From: CADCTB01 sp963768975
GTDB lineage: Bacteria; Actinomycetota; Acidimicrobiia; Acidimicrobiales; AC-14
Direction of reading: 5' to 3'
DNA: 64,000 nt
Assembly (NCBI GenBank): GCA_963768975.1
Contig: CAVYKB010000007.1
Location: forward strand, 38,735 to 102,734
The notes beneath the pieces were generated by a model. That model did no database searches, was not told where the DNA came from, and worked only from the letters and a program-made list of their open reading frames with translations. Shown piece by piece: positions 38,642 through 47,910 of this stretch; the stretch's first letter is position 1; every line of letters begins with the position of its first letter. Made by a program: the position numbers and the translations under genes.

Positions 38642-39514
38642 TCAGGTGAGCGGATCGAGGACCTGCTGCGGAGAGGTCAGCGTCAGGTGGTGGCCGGCGC
38701 CGGGCACGAGGTGAAATCGCCTTTCGGGCAGAGCGTCGACCAGTCGCCGGGCGTTCTCGGGCGTCACCTCACCGTCAGCGTCGCCGTGCACGACGTCCAC
38801 CCGGCCGATCACGTCGCGCATCGGAATTGCCCAGTCGGCGCTGACCAACCGTAGGTCATGCGCCGCCCCTCGTGGCCCTTGCCTGAAGGTCTCGACCAGC
38901 GAGTGGGCCAGCATCGCCCTTACCTCGGGACGGGCGAAAACGGAACGGTCGGCTTCACCGGCCGACTGTTCCATCCGGATGACGGCCTGCTCGGGCGCTC
39001 TCCGGGAGACCTGGGCCAACACGGTCAGGACCGGTCGGATGGTCCACGGTGCCGACACCGTCGAACGGCTCAGGAGGCGCTGCGCCAGTGGCGTGTCGGG
39101 GGGGCTTTCCGTCATGGAGACGGGCAGGGCGGCACCGGCGAGGACGGTGGAGGTGACCCGCTCGGCCAGCTTCCACGCGCAGGCGAGGGCATAGGGCGCT
39201 CCGGCGGAGACCCCCAGCACGGCGAAGCGATTGAAGCCGAGCTGCTCGGCCAGCTCGACGACGTCGGCGGGCCAGTCACCGATGGCCCGGTGTGGCTGGA
39301 AATCCGAGAAGCCCAGCCCGGGCCGGTCGGGTGCCACCAGACGCAGGCCAAGCCGACGGGCGTCGTCATCCAGCGCCCTGCCCAACAATCGGGAGCCCAC
39401 CTCGCGGTGGAAGCACAGGACGGGTCGACCGGTGCGCTCGCCGTACTCGGCGAAGCCCAACAGGCGACCGTCCGACAGCCTGACGGCCTGGTGCTCGTGT
39501 CGTTCCGTCCCCAC
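38642..39514 (-). CDS. Alpha/beta-hydrolase
   Basis: The 290-residue cytoplasmic enzyme uses a GTG start. Nucleophile elbow GVSAG (Ser in VLGVSAGAPYA), acid in VHGDADGEVTPENA and histidine in PGAGHHLTL make a complete Ser-Asp-His triad. The oxyanion region FHREVGSRLL replaces the usual HG motif. The substrate cannot be told; esterase or haloperoxidase-like relatives are common. Its start lies only ~35 bases from the IS110 remnant, so its native promoter region may have been replaced. Confidence 0.85.
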   Translation of the reverse strand: MGTERHEHQAVRLSDGRLLGFAEYGERTGRPVLCFHREVGSRLLGRALDDDARRLGLRLVAPDRPGLGFSDFQPHRAIGDWPADVVELAEQLGFNRFAVLGVSAGAPYALACAWKLAERVTSTVLAGAALPVSMTESPPDTPLAQRLLSRSTVSAPWTIRPVLTVLAQVSRRAPEQAVIRMEQSAGEADRSVFARPEVRAMLAHSLVETFRQGPRGAAHDLRLVSADWAIPMRDVIGRVDVVHGDADGEVTPENARRLVDALPERRFHLVPGAGHHLTLTSPQQVLDPLT

Positions 39515-39550
39515 GTCGATCGAAGACTATGCGCCGGCCGCCAACGCGGT

Positions 39551-40600
39551 GTTCGTAGGCCACGACTGGGCCGAGGCCCATCACGACGTGTACATCGAGG
39601 ACGGTGAGGGGCGACGTCTGGCCAAGGCCGCGGCCCGAAGGAATCGAGGGCGTCGCCCGCTTCCACGATCTGGTGGCGCCCTTCGCCGACGACCCGGCCG
39701 AGGTGGTGATCGCCACCGAGATCGACCGGGGCCTTTTCGTCGGCGCGCTGGTGGCCGCCGGCTACACGGTGCTGGCGATCAACCCGATGGCGACGTCCCG
39801 GTATCGGGAGCGCCATTCGACCTCGGGGGCCAAGTCCGATCCCGGCGATGCCCGGGTGCTGGCCGAGCTGGCCCGCATGGATGCTCACAACCACCGGCCC
39901 ATTGCCGGTGACAGCGACCTCGCCGAGGCCGTGAAGGTGCTGGCACGGGCCCAATCAGTCCATGGTCTGGACCCGCCAGCGCCGGGTCGATGAGCGGGCC
40001 GAGGAGGTCCAGGCCGTCCTGCGCACCGCGCAGCTGTCCGCCCCCGATGTGGTCTCCGAGGCCATGGGCGCCACCGTGGCCGCCCTGGTGGACGTCATCG
40101 CCGAGCTCAACACCCAGATCGCCCGTCTCGAGGACAGCCTGGCCGACCGTTTTGAGAAGCGGCATCGCCGAAGCACCCGGCCGCCAAGGTCATCCGCTCC
40201 CTGCCAGGACTAGGGATGATCCTCGGCGCCCGGGTGCTGGGCGAGTTCGGGGATGACCCGAACCGGTATGCCGACGCCAAGTCTCGCAAGAACTACGCCG
40301 GCACGTCACCCATCACCAAAGCGTCGGGCAAACACCGGGTCGTGCTGGCCCGCTACGCCCGCAACCGACGCCTGGCCGACGCCTGCTACCTGTGGGCCGT
40401 CGCCGCCCTCACGGGCCAGCCCAGGCGCCCGGGCCTTCTACCACGACAGGCGCACGGCCGGTGACACCGATCACCGAGCGCTACGCGCTCTCGCCAACCG
40501 TCTAGTCGGCGTCCTTCATGGCTGCCTGCGCCACACCGTCCTCGACGACGAGGACACCGCTTGGGCCCACCGCATCGAACAGGCAGCTCGACAAGTCCTG
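39551..40600 (+). pseudogene. IS110-family transposase remnant (at least four frameshifts)
   Basis: Successive frames carry recognisable IS110 (DEDD) segments: VFVGHDWAEAHHDVYIEDGEG; then PEGIEGVARFHDLV, ATEIDRGLFVGALVAAGYTVLAINP and GAKSDPGDARVLAEL; then MVWTRQRRVDERAEEVQAVL; then KVIRSLPGLGMILGARVLGEFGDDPNRYADAKSRKNYAGTSPITKASGK; then GARAFYHDRRTAGDTDHRALRALANRLVG through TAWAHR. Frame changes fall near 39630, 39950, 40160 and 40430. The element is dead or the sequence is error-prone here. Confidence 0.85.
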
Positions 40601-40701
40601 CCCGTGGGATGTCTAGGCCAGCCGGCGAACCGGGAGCGGCCGTACCTCGGCGAACTCCACCGCCTTGGGCTTGTCGTCGTTCGGGCAGACCCAGCCGGCG
40701 C

Positions 40702-40732
40702 GGAAATTGCGCCATTTTGGCGGATGCTTCTC
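40702..40732 (+). promoter_or_regulatory. Conserved cluster motif, copy 6 of 6
   Basis: CGGAAATTG is followed by CGCCA-ttt-TGGCG and GATGCTTCT, then TGCGATGGTCAGGC as in copy 4. It lies ~77 bases before the ATG of the truncated LAL regulator 3. Confidence 0.75.
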
Positions 40733-40808
40733 CCCTCCGACCTGCGATGGTCAGGCCGTCCGACGACAAGCGGCGCCCAAAGCACATTTGACGGACTGAT
40801 GGAGAACC

Positions 40809-41153
40809 ATGGCGACGAACAGGCACCACGGCTACCAAGTGAAGAGGCGGGCACTGACGACCACCCGGGCGCGTGCCCATCGACCGGATGGGAGATCGGA
40901 GAGGGTCTTGGGCGAGCCGACGCTGCCCGCCCACTTGGTCGGGCGGGAGCGCGAGCTGGTGAGGGTCGCTGCGCTCGTCGCCGCCCACCGTCTGGTCACC
41001 CTCATCGGCCCGCCCGGCGGGGGCAAGACCGCGCTCGCCCGTGAGGTGGGCGGCGCGCTGGCCGACTCGCTGCGCGTCTACGTGGTCGACCTGGAGGCCA
41101 TCTACGCTCCCAGCGACGTCGCCTCCCTTGGCAGCGCTTGGCCGCCCGGGTGA
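40809..41153 (+). pseudogene. LAL-type regulator 3, truncated after the Walker A region
   Basis: ATG 40809 opens a frame with LPAHLVGRERELVRV, Walker A GPPGGGKTA and REVGGALADSLRVYVVDLEA. This is the N-terminal ~105 residues of the same family as the regulators at 11036 and 20206. After about base 41130 the sequence becomes the reverse strand of a relaxase gene, adding a few foreign residues before a stop at 41153. No TPR or DNA-binding part remains. It keeps motif copy 6 upstream, which supports motif and regulator family belonging together. Confidence 0.85.
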
Positions 41154-41819
41154 TGCGGGCTGCGACTTGTCTTGACCGCCAGGTGTCGGTGCCCCGCTCG
41201 GCCATGGCCTCGTTAATCTCGGCCGCCCGCTTGGAGTGGACCTCCATGGCAGCGCGGGGGATGCCGTCGATGGCCCACTGGCCCAGGCGCCCCGTGGGGC
41301 CGTTGTCGGGGATGATCCCGTAGCCGAGGTCGACAGCGCGCCGGGCCCCGGCCATGCGCCCGAGGTGGCGTGGCGGATGACGGCGGAGGCCAGGCCCTCG
41401 GTGGGCGGGGGGCTGGCCTCGCGCCCCCGCCGCCCGCCCATGCGTGGGGTCAGTTGCTCGAGGTAGGCCAGGGTGGCGTCGCGCTCGGCGTCCATGATGG
41501 CGTGCATGTCCTCGGCCCGGCCGATCACGCCCAGCTCGGTCACCGACTTGTGGGCGCCGATGACCAGCTCAAGGCCCGGGCGCTTGGCCTTGACCAGGCG
41601 CTCCCCGGTACTGGGGTCGGCGGCGCCGCCCGGGCCGTACAGGGCCTCATAGGCGGCGTCGGTGACGGCGGCCTCCAGGCCCAGGGCCGCCGCTCCCCCA
41701 CCGCCCCAGAGGAGTGGCGTCTCGCCACGGCTGGCGTAGTAGGCCAGGGCCGCCCCGGGGTGGTCGTCGTCGCGTCCCAACACGGTGCAGCGGTGGTAGT
41801 CGACGGACTCCGCCCCCAA
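41130..41819 (-). pseudogene. MobF-type relaxase N-terminal remnant, internally deleted
   Basis: The leftward frame starts with a TrwC/TraA-like N-terminus (ALAYYASRGETPLLWGGGGA, ALGLEAAVTDAAYEALYGPGG, ELVIGAHKSVTELGVIG, MDAERDATLAYLEQL). Near 41355 it jumps from AVIRHATSGA to another frame reading ARRAVDLGYGIIPDNGPTGRLG, VHSKRAAEINEAMAERG and RQVAARITRAAKR. The region between, which should hold the metal-binding His triad, is missing, and the gene ends at the junction with LAL regulator 3. It cannot be an active relaxase. Confidence 0.82.
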
Positions 41820-41870
41820 TCATCCGCATCCACGCCACTGGGCGAGGATACGGCAGCCGAGTCGACCGAC

Positions 41871-42069
41871 GACGTCGACGACGCACCAGGCCCTCGACCC
41901 CAACGAGCACCAGCCCGAGCCGACCAACGACGCCGAACGACGCACCAGTCCCCTCGACCGGAACGAGCACCAGCCTGAGTTGACCAACGACGCCGACGAG
42001 CACCAGGCCTCAACCCGACGAGCCACCACCAGCCCGACGTCGACCAACGACGCCGACGAGCGCAGGCCC
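41871..42069. repeat. 60-bp tandem repeats (about three units) near the oriT-like site
   Basis: The sequence recurs with an exact or near-exact period of 60 bases. Each unit contains GACCAACGACGCCGA and, in most units, ACGAGCACCAG. On the minus strand it would encode 20-residue units, but no convincing gene covers it. The rest of 41820-42202 holds no recognised gene. Iterons for an accessory or initiator protein are one possibility. Confidence 0.7.
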
Positions 42070-42202
42070 TGATGTGACGTCGAGCCCGATGTAACCCGCA
42101 GCCAGTCGGCCCCCTTCAACGTCAAAGGCCAGGATAGGCGTTACGGACCAAGCCGGAGAATGGAGAGGGTCTGCAACGCCAGCGAGCCGAGGCATACACA
42201 TT

Positions 42203-42229
42203 TGCAGGTTCCGCCTTGCGGAACCTGCA
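42203..42229. promoter_or_regulatory. oriT-like perfect inverted repeat upstream of the relaxase
   Basis: TGCAGGTTCCGC-CTT-GCGGAACCTGCA has 12-base perfect arms and a three-base centre. It lies about 100 bases before the relaxase start, where MobF systems carry their transfer origin with a relaxase-binding hairpin. A T/G-rich stretch (AGATTTTGCGGAAAGTTTTG, 42250-42269) and GTAGGTAGGTAGG follow. A rho-independent terminator is unlikely because no T-run follows the hairpin directly. The nick site is not assigned. Confidence 0.6.
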
Positions 42230-42331
42230 CGGCTCGCCGTGCCGCCTGAAGATTTTGCGGAAAGTTTTGTGGCGTTTCGCCCGGTCGCACACCAGTAGGT
42301 AGGTAGGACCATCTCTTTCCGGAGCCCTACC

Positions 42332-45300
42332 GTGATCGTACGTGTGACAACGCTGGGTGCGGCGGACGGCAACGCCGCCGGCGCCGTCAATGCCGTCGTC
42401 AAGTACCTCGACGGGCGCGCCACGGCGCCCGGCGGGATCCACCCCAGCTCGCTACCCGAGCTGCCGAGGCCCGACGGGACCACCGGCATCGTCGGCTACT
42501 TCGCCGACTCTGTGGAGGGCCCGGGCCGTTGGCTCGGCCGGGGCATCACCGGGATGCGTCTGGGCGGTGAGGTCGATCCCGAGGAGTTCCGCCGGGTGCT
42601 GCTCGGACAGCACGCAGTCACCGGTGAGCAGCTGGTGGGGGCGCGTGGCTCGGCGGTACGGGCGCACGCGGCTGGCCGGGAGGGGGCGGCGGTGGCCGCC
42701 CACGGCGAGGCTGACGAGCTCCTCACCCTGCCCCAGGCCGCCACCCTGCTGGGAGTCAGCGACCGCTATCTGCGGCGGGTGGCCACCGAGACGGCGGCGC
42801 GGCGGGCGGAGCAGGCTGCGGCCATCGCCGCCGGCCAGTCGCCCCCCGAGCTTCCGACCACCTATCTCACCGCCAGCCACGACGGGGACGGCAAGCACTG
42901 GCGGGTGGCCCGGGGCGAGGTGGAGCGCTTCGCCCTCGATCGCAAGGTCCCCGCCGCCGTGGTGGGCTACGACCTGACCTTCTCCGCCCCCAAATCGGTG
43001 AGCATCCTGTGGGCCCGCGCCGACCCCGCCGGCCAGGCGAGGATCCTGGCCGCCATCGACAAGGCCGTGGCCGTGGGCATGGACTACATCGGCGAGCAGG
43101 CCGCCTGGGTGGGCCGGGGCAAGCACCACCGCCGAGCCCAGGGCCTGGTGGCGGCCGACTACGTGCACGCCACATCGCGGGCCCTCGACCCCCAGCTGCA
43201 CCACCACGTGGTGGTGGCCAACATGGCCGAGTCGCCCGCAGGCAACGTCATGGCCCTCGACGGCCGGCCACTCTTCGCCCACGTCAAGACGGCCGGCTAC
43301 CTCGCCGCCGCTGAGCTGCGCCACGGGCTGGCGTCGACCATGGGCGTGGAGTGGGAGGCCGTCGAGCGAGGACTGGCCGACGTGGCCGGGGTGAGCGGGG
43401 CCGCCATCGCCGAGATGAGCAAGCGGTCCAGCGAGATCGACTCCTACACCGAGGCGATGGCCCTCGACTCGGTGGCCGCCCGCCAGGTGGCCACCTTCGC
43501 CACCCGGGCGGCCAAGGACCACGCCGTGGATCCCGGGGCCCTGCGCCCGGCGTGGAAGCGCCGCCTCGACGAGGCGGGCTTCGACGCACGTGCGGCGGCT
43601 GCGTGCTATGGCCGCCAGGCCGCGCCCCTGCTGGTGACCGAGGAGGACCGCGACAAGCTGTTCCGCCGCCTCGGCGGCGAGCGGGGCGTGACCGAGATGG
43701 CCTCGACGTTCGATCGCCGCGACGTCCTGCAGTTCGTGGCCGAGTGGTCCGGCGACCGCCTCGACGCAACTCAGATCGCGGATGTGGCCGACGAGTGGAT
43801 CACCACGGAGGCCGTTGTCACGCTCCATGCGGCCAACCGTGAAGGCCGCACCGCGGACGTCATCCGCCTGGCAGACGGCCGGGTGGTGAGCTCGGTGGCC
43901 GGCGAGGCGCTCTACACGACCCGCCAGGTCCTCGATGTCGAACAGCGCCTGTTCGCCGGCTACGAGCGCGGGCGTTACGCCGGCGCCGCCGTGGTGCCCG
44001 AGGCCACCGTCGAGGCCGTGCTGGCTCAGCGCACCAAACTCGACGACGAGCAGGCGGCCATGGTGCGGGCCATCACCCGCTCCGGCCACCGGGTCCAGTG
44101 CGTCCTCGGGCCGGCGGGGGCGGGCAAGACCACGGCGCTGGAGGCCGCGGTGCGGGCCTGGTGCGACTCCGGGTTCAAGCCCCTCGCCACCGCGGTGCAG
44201 GGCACCCACGCCGAGGTCCTGGGCAACCGCACCGGCGTCGAGGCCCGCACCGTGGCCAGCCTGCTCATGGCGGTCGCCAAGGGCACGGTCGCGATCGACG
44301 CCCGCACCGTCGTGCTGGTCGACGAAAGTTCCACCCTGGGCAACCGGGACCTGCTGGCGCTATTGGAGGCGGTGGAGAGCGGCGCCGGGGCGCTGAGGCT
44401 CATCGGAGACCCGGCCCAGCACAGCGCGGTGGCCGCCGGCGGGGCGTGGCGGCGGCTGCTGGAGGACTACGCCGCCGACCGGGCCGAGGTCACCACCCTG
44501 CACCGCCAGCAGGGCGAGGACATGGCCGACGTGCGCCTGGCCCTGACCGACTACCGGGAGGACCGGGTGAACGCCGCCATCGACCGCCTCCGCGCGGGCG
44601 GCCGGGTCGTCGAGGCCGACTCGCCCGAGGCGGTCATCGACGCCCTGGTCGCCGACTGGTACCACGACCGCCAGCTCCGACTGGCCGACCCCACCCTGGC
44701 GGTCAGCACCATGACCGCCGATCATCACCTCGAGCGCCGGGAGCTCAACCACCGGGCCCGGGCGCTACTCATCGCCGACGGCACCCTCAAGGGTCCCTCC
44801 CTGGACCTGCCCGGGATCAGCTTCCGAGCCGGCGACGAGGTGATTGCCACCCAGGGCGACTACCGCCTACGGGCGCCCGGTGCCGCGGCCAAGGACCACG
44901 TCAAGACCGGGGAGCGGGGCAAGGTCGTCGAGGTCCGCCCGGGCAAGGAACTGCGCGGCTCGGCCCTGGTCGTCGACTTCGAGCGCCGAGGCCGCGTCGT
45001 GGTCGACCACGGCCATCTCACCCACCGGGTCCGTCCTGGCGTCATCGGGCGCCTGGCCCACAGCTACGCCCTCACCACCTACGCGGCCCAGGGGGAGACG
45101 TATGAGGCCGGCCGGGGTCTGGCCACCGAGGCGGCCATGCGGGCCGGTGTCTACGTGGCCCTGAGCCGGGGTCGCACCGACGCCAGGCTCTACGTCCTGC
45201 GCCGCCGTGATCTCCTCGCCGCAGCGGATGAGCACCTGGACCTGCCCCGGCTGGAGGCCACCACCGCCATCCTGGCCGAGGTCACCGCCCGCCTCCAAGC

Positions 45301-47095
45301 CCAGCAGGCCGAGCAGCTGGCCACCGAGGTGGATGCCGACGCCCCCGAGGTGGCCCGCCTGCGGCGTTCCTACAGCCTCGGCCAGCTGTCGGCCATGACC
45401 GCGGGCACGGCCACACCCGAGTCCCACCGGGCCCGCCGGGCGCTGGTCGACGAGCTGGGGGCCATCGCCACCCGGGCCCGGGTCCGCCCCGATCCCGCCT
45501 TGGTCGCCCGCCTCGGCCCTCGCCCCGACGGCGGCGAGCACCGCCGAGTGTGGGACGCGGCGGTGGGCGAGGTGGCCATCTTCCGGGCCCGGTGGGCGGC
45601 GGAGCCCATCACCGGCGGCCCGGTCGCGTCGTGGGCCCTTGGGCCCCAGCGGTCCGGTCAGTCCGGCGAGGACTACGCCACCGCTGCCGCTCTGCTGCGC
45701 CGAGCCGAGGCCGCCGCACTGGCGCTGCGGCCGACTGCCGAGCTCGCCCGCCAGCGCGACCAGCTGCTGGACGTGCTGGCCACATCGGTTGGCGCCACGC
45801 TGCCGGCCTCGTCCCTCGCACCCGACGCGGCCGGGGCGGCCGACGCCTTGGCCGCGGCCGTGATGGCGCATCGCCTGGCCCAGGGCCGGCTGGAGCGGGC
45901 CGAGGCGGCCCGGGGGCGTCGACGGAACCCTCAGAGCATCGAGCTGGCCAGTCAGGACGTGGCCGCAGCGGAGCTGCGGGTGGCCCGGGCCCAGTCCCGC
46001 CTCGACGAGGCCGTGCACGCCCAGGCGGCGAGCGCCGGCGACCCTGACGGCCGCCACGACGCCGCCGAGCGCCTGGCCACCGTCGATGCCGCGCTGGTGT
46101 TGCAGGCCGACCGCGCCGTCGAGGTCCAGGCCGCCTACCTCGCCGCCACGCTGGGAGCACGGCCCGCGTCCTCAGGAGGCCGAGCCACCTGGGACGCCGG
46201 CGCCCGAGCGGTCGAGCGCTACCGCCACGTCCAGCTCGGCCTCAGCCCCGACGTTGCATCGCCGGCGCCGACGGGCGACGGCCTCCTCGGCGCCATTGGC
46301 GTCCGGCCCGATGGCGGGGCGGCGGCGACCGCCTACGACGACACCCTGGGGGCCATACGCCGGGCTCGGGCCGAGCTGCTGTTGGCCGAGATCGCAGCCG
46401 AGGCGCCCGAGACCCCGTACTCGTCCTCGCCGGCAGACCGGCCGGCCGCCCGTCGCCTGCCGAGCCTCCTCGACGAGCTGGAGCGCACTCGGGACGCGGC
46501 CGCGAGGCGGGCGGTCGCCGAGCGACGGGCGGTTGCCGCTCGGGCTGCGCTCGACGAGGCCCGCGCCGGCGTCGCCGAGGCTTCCATGCCGCCGACTGGG
46601 GCGGGCCGTCGTCGCTGGAGCCGCCAGTCGTCCTCACCGGCCTCCGTCGATGCCGAGGTTCTGGCCCGGGCGCAACGTCGGCTCGGCCAGGCGCAGACCG
46701 CCGTTGCGGCCGCCGACGCCGCCCTGGCCGCAACCCCGGCCCCGCCGGCGCACCACGTGGCCACACTGGAGGAAGCCATCGTGCTGCGGGGCCGCAACGT
46801 CACAGCCGATGCACTTCGCCATCCTCCGCCCTGGCTGTGCGCCGACGTCGCCGCCCGGGTGGCCGCAAATCCCGTCGGCCACGACGACGTCGATCCTGAG
46901 CGACTCGCTCGCGGCTACGGCGGGCTGGCCACCTACGCGGAGCGCAGTGGCCTGGCTGACGCCGAGCACATTGACGACATCCTGGCCCCCGGTCCCCTCT
47001 CCGACGCTCTGGTCCGCCACCGCATGGCCGTGGTCGACGATCTCGGCCCGGGGATGGACGCCGCGGTCGATGCCGGGCTCGACCTCGGGCTATAG
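42332..47095 (+). CDS. MobF-family conjugative relaxase-helicase (TraA/TrwC type) with an embedded helix-turn-helix
   Basis: The 1587-residue product starts MIVRVTTLGAADG. Relaxase landmarks: GPGRWLGRGITGMRLGGEV, VGYDLTFSAPKSVSILWA and the metal triad in DPQLHHHVVVANM (~285-297). Residues ~128-203 are an insertion reading LLTLPQAATLLGVSDRYLRRV ... HWRVARGEVERFALDRK, an excisionase/MerR-like helix-turn-helix within the nicking domain. The RecD-like helicase part has Walker A GPAGAGKTT (~593), VLVDESSTLGN, LIGDPAQHSAVAAGGAW and TTYAAQGETYEAG. The Ala/Arg-rich C-terminus (~1050-1587) is of unknown fold. Function: nick oriT, bind the 5' end, unwind and pilot DNA during transfer. Confidence 0.9.
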   Translation: MIVRVTTLGAADGNAAGAVNAVVKYLDGRATAPGGIHPSSLPELPRPDGTTGIVGYFADSVEGPGRWLGRGITGMRLGGEVDPEEFRRVLLGQHAVTGEQLVGARGSAVRAHAAGREGAAVAAHGEADELLTLPQAATLLGVSDRYLRRVATETAARRAEQAAAIAAGQSPPELPTTYLTASHDGDGKHWRVARGEVERFALDRKVPAAVVGYDLTFSAPKSVSILWARADPAGQARILAAIDKAVAVGMDYIGEQAAWVGRGKHHRRAQGLVAADYVHATSRALDPQLHHHVVVANMAESPAGNVMALDGRPLFAHVKTAGYLAAAELRHGLASTMGVEWEAVERGLADVAGVSGAAIAEMSKRSSEIDSYTEAMALDSVAARQVATFATRAAKDHAVDPGALRPAWKRRLDEAGFDARAAAACYGRQAAPLLVTEEDRDKLFRRLGGERGVTEMASTFDRRDVLQFVAEWSGDRLDATQIADVADEWITTEAVVTLHAANREGRTADVIRLADGRVVSSVAGEALYTTRQVLDVEQRLFAGYERGRYAGAAVVPEATVEAVLAQRTKLDDEQAAMVRAITRSGHRVQCVLGPAGAGKTTALEAAVRAWCDSGFKPLATAVQGTHAEVLGNRTGVEARTVASLLMAVAKGTVAIDARTVVLVDESSTLGNRDLLALLEAVESGAGALRLIGDPAQHSAVAAGGAWRRLLEDYAADRAEVTTLHRQQGEDMADVRLALTDYREDRVNAAIDRLRAGGRVVEADSPEAVIDALVADWYHDRQLRLADPTLAVSTMTADHHLERRELNHRARALLIADGTLKGPSLDLPGISFRAGDEVIATQGDYRLRAPGAAAKDHVKTGERGKVVEVRPGKELRGSALVVDFERRGRVVVDHGHLTHRVRPGVIGRLAHSYALTTYAAQGETYEAGRGLATEAAMRAGVYVALSRGRTDARLYVLRRRDLLAAADEHLDLPRLEATTAILAEVTARLQAQQAEQLATEVDADAPEVARLRRSYSLGQLSAMTAGTATPESHRARRALVDELGAIATRARVRPDPALVARLGPRPDGGEHRRVWDAAVGEVAIFRARWAAEPITGGPVASWALGPQRSGQSGEDYATAAALLRRAEAAALALRPTAELARQRDQLLDVLATSVGATLPASSLAPDAAGAADALAAAVMAHRLAQGRLERAEAARGRRRNPQSIELASQDVAAAELRVARAQSRLDEAVHAQAASAGDPDGRHDAAERLATVDAALVLQADRAVEVQAAYLAATLGARPASSGGRATWDAGARAVERYRHVQLGLSPDVASPAPTGDGLLGAIGVRPDGGAAATAYDDTLGAIRRARAELLLAEIAAEAPETPYSSSPADRPAARRLPSLLDELERTRDAAARRAVAERRAVAARAALDEARAGVAEASMPPTGAGRRRWSRQSSSPASVDAEVLARAQRRLGQAQTAVAAADAALAATPAPPAHHVATLEEAIVLRGRNVTADALRHPPPWLCADVAARVAANPVGHDDVDPERLARGYGGLATYAERSGLADAEHIDDILAPGPLSDALVRHRMAVVDDLGPGMDAAVDAGLDLGL

Positions 47096-47101
47096 CGCGA
47101 C

Positions 47102-47887
47102 TCAGCCGGCGGCGGCAGTACCCGCGCCGCCAAGGCGGTATGACGCTCGGGTTCTCGGGGCCCAGCCCGCGTCCACCAGGCGGCGCTCGGCCCGCACGCG
47201 CTGGGCTCGCAGGGCCCGCACATTGCGGCCTTGGACGCTGGCCAACTCGGCGGGCGTGTGACCGAGCACTCGGGTGGCGTAGATCAACCGGGCGCCGTCG
47301 ACGGGAAGCCTCCGGGCCCGTACTGCGTCGACCACAGCCAGCGCCAGGGCCTCGGGGCCAGAACGCGCCGGGCTGGCCACGACATCGGCCACGTCATCGT
47401 CGAGCGACGCAAGCGTCCCCCATCGCGACGACCGCACCAAGGCGGCGCGCACAGTCATCCAGGTCGACTCGCAGATGGCCTGGGCTGGCCAGGTCGGCGA
47501 GGTGCCCGCCAGTGCGGCGATACGCCGTAGCGCGACCTCGACGACATCGGCCTCGAAGTCCTCGCCCGCCTCCCACGCCTGCCGGGTGAGCGGGCGGGAG
47601 CCACCGGCGCGTCGCGCCGCCAGCGTCCGCAACGCCGGCACAACCGCCTGCAGAACGGCCCGGGCGGCCAGGGGCTCGCCGGCGTAGCGCAGTAGCGCAC
47701 CCAGTACCTCGGCGGCGGCGGCGGGTGTCGCTGCCCGGCACGAGAGCACGGCCTCGGCCGGCGATGCCATCTCGGCCAGGGCGGGTTCGACCATGGCCCA
47801 CCTCTCGAACGCGGCCCGCGCCCGAGGGCTGGCGCCCACCACCGCCCACTCGGCATCGAGAGCCACGAACAAACTCCCGTCTCCCAT
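47102..47887 (-). CDS. Hypothetical element protein with sigma-70 region 4-like C-terminus
   Basis: The 261-residue Ala/Arg-rich soluble protein is convergent with the relaxase, stops six bases apart. Residues ~205-250 (GARLIYATRVLGHTPAELASVQGRNVRALRAQRVRAERRLVDAG) look like a helix-turn-helix of the sigma region 4 / LuxR kind. The N-terminal ~190 residues are not recognised. Its start lies next to the palindrome cluster at 47911-48290, so it may be an autoregulating transcription factor of the mobile element. This is an inference. Confidence 0.55.
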   Translation of the reverse strand: MGDGSLFVALDAEWAVVGASPRARAAFERWAMVEPALAEMASPAEAVLSCRAATPAAAAEVLGALLRYAGEPLAARAVLQAVVPALRTLAARRAGGSRPLTRQAWEAGEDFEADVVEVALRRIAALAGTSPTWPAQAICESTWMTVRAALVRSSRWGTLASLDDDVADVVASPARSGPEALALAVVDAVRARRLPVDGARLIYATRVLGHTPAELASVQGRNVRALRAQRVRAERRLVDAGWAPRTRASYRLGGAGTAAAG

Positions 47888-47910
47888 TGCCGCGCAGCAT
47901 GAGGATTCGG

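Noticed and set aside
41100..41160. Left attachment site (copy of the tRNA-Thr 3' end) at the element junction
   Set aside because: The sequence there has no similarity to the tRNA 3' end; the junction is regulator-to-relaxase.
41820..42069. A coding gene on the minus strand across the 60-bp repeats
   Set aside because: Several overlapping minus frames exist, all repetitive and without a consistent start or motif.
42452..44209. Minus-strand frame opposite the relaxase
   Set aside because: Antisense of a well-supported relaxase with intact catalytic motifs.
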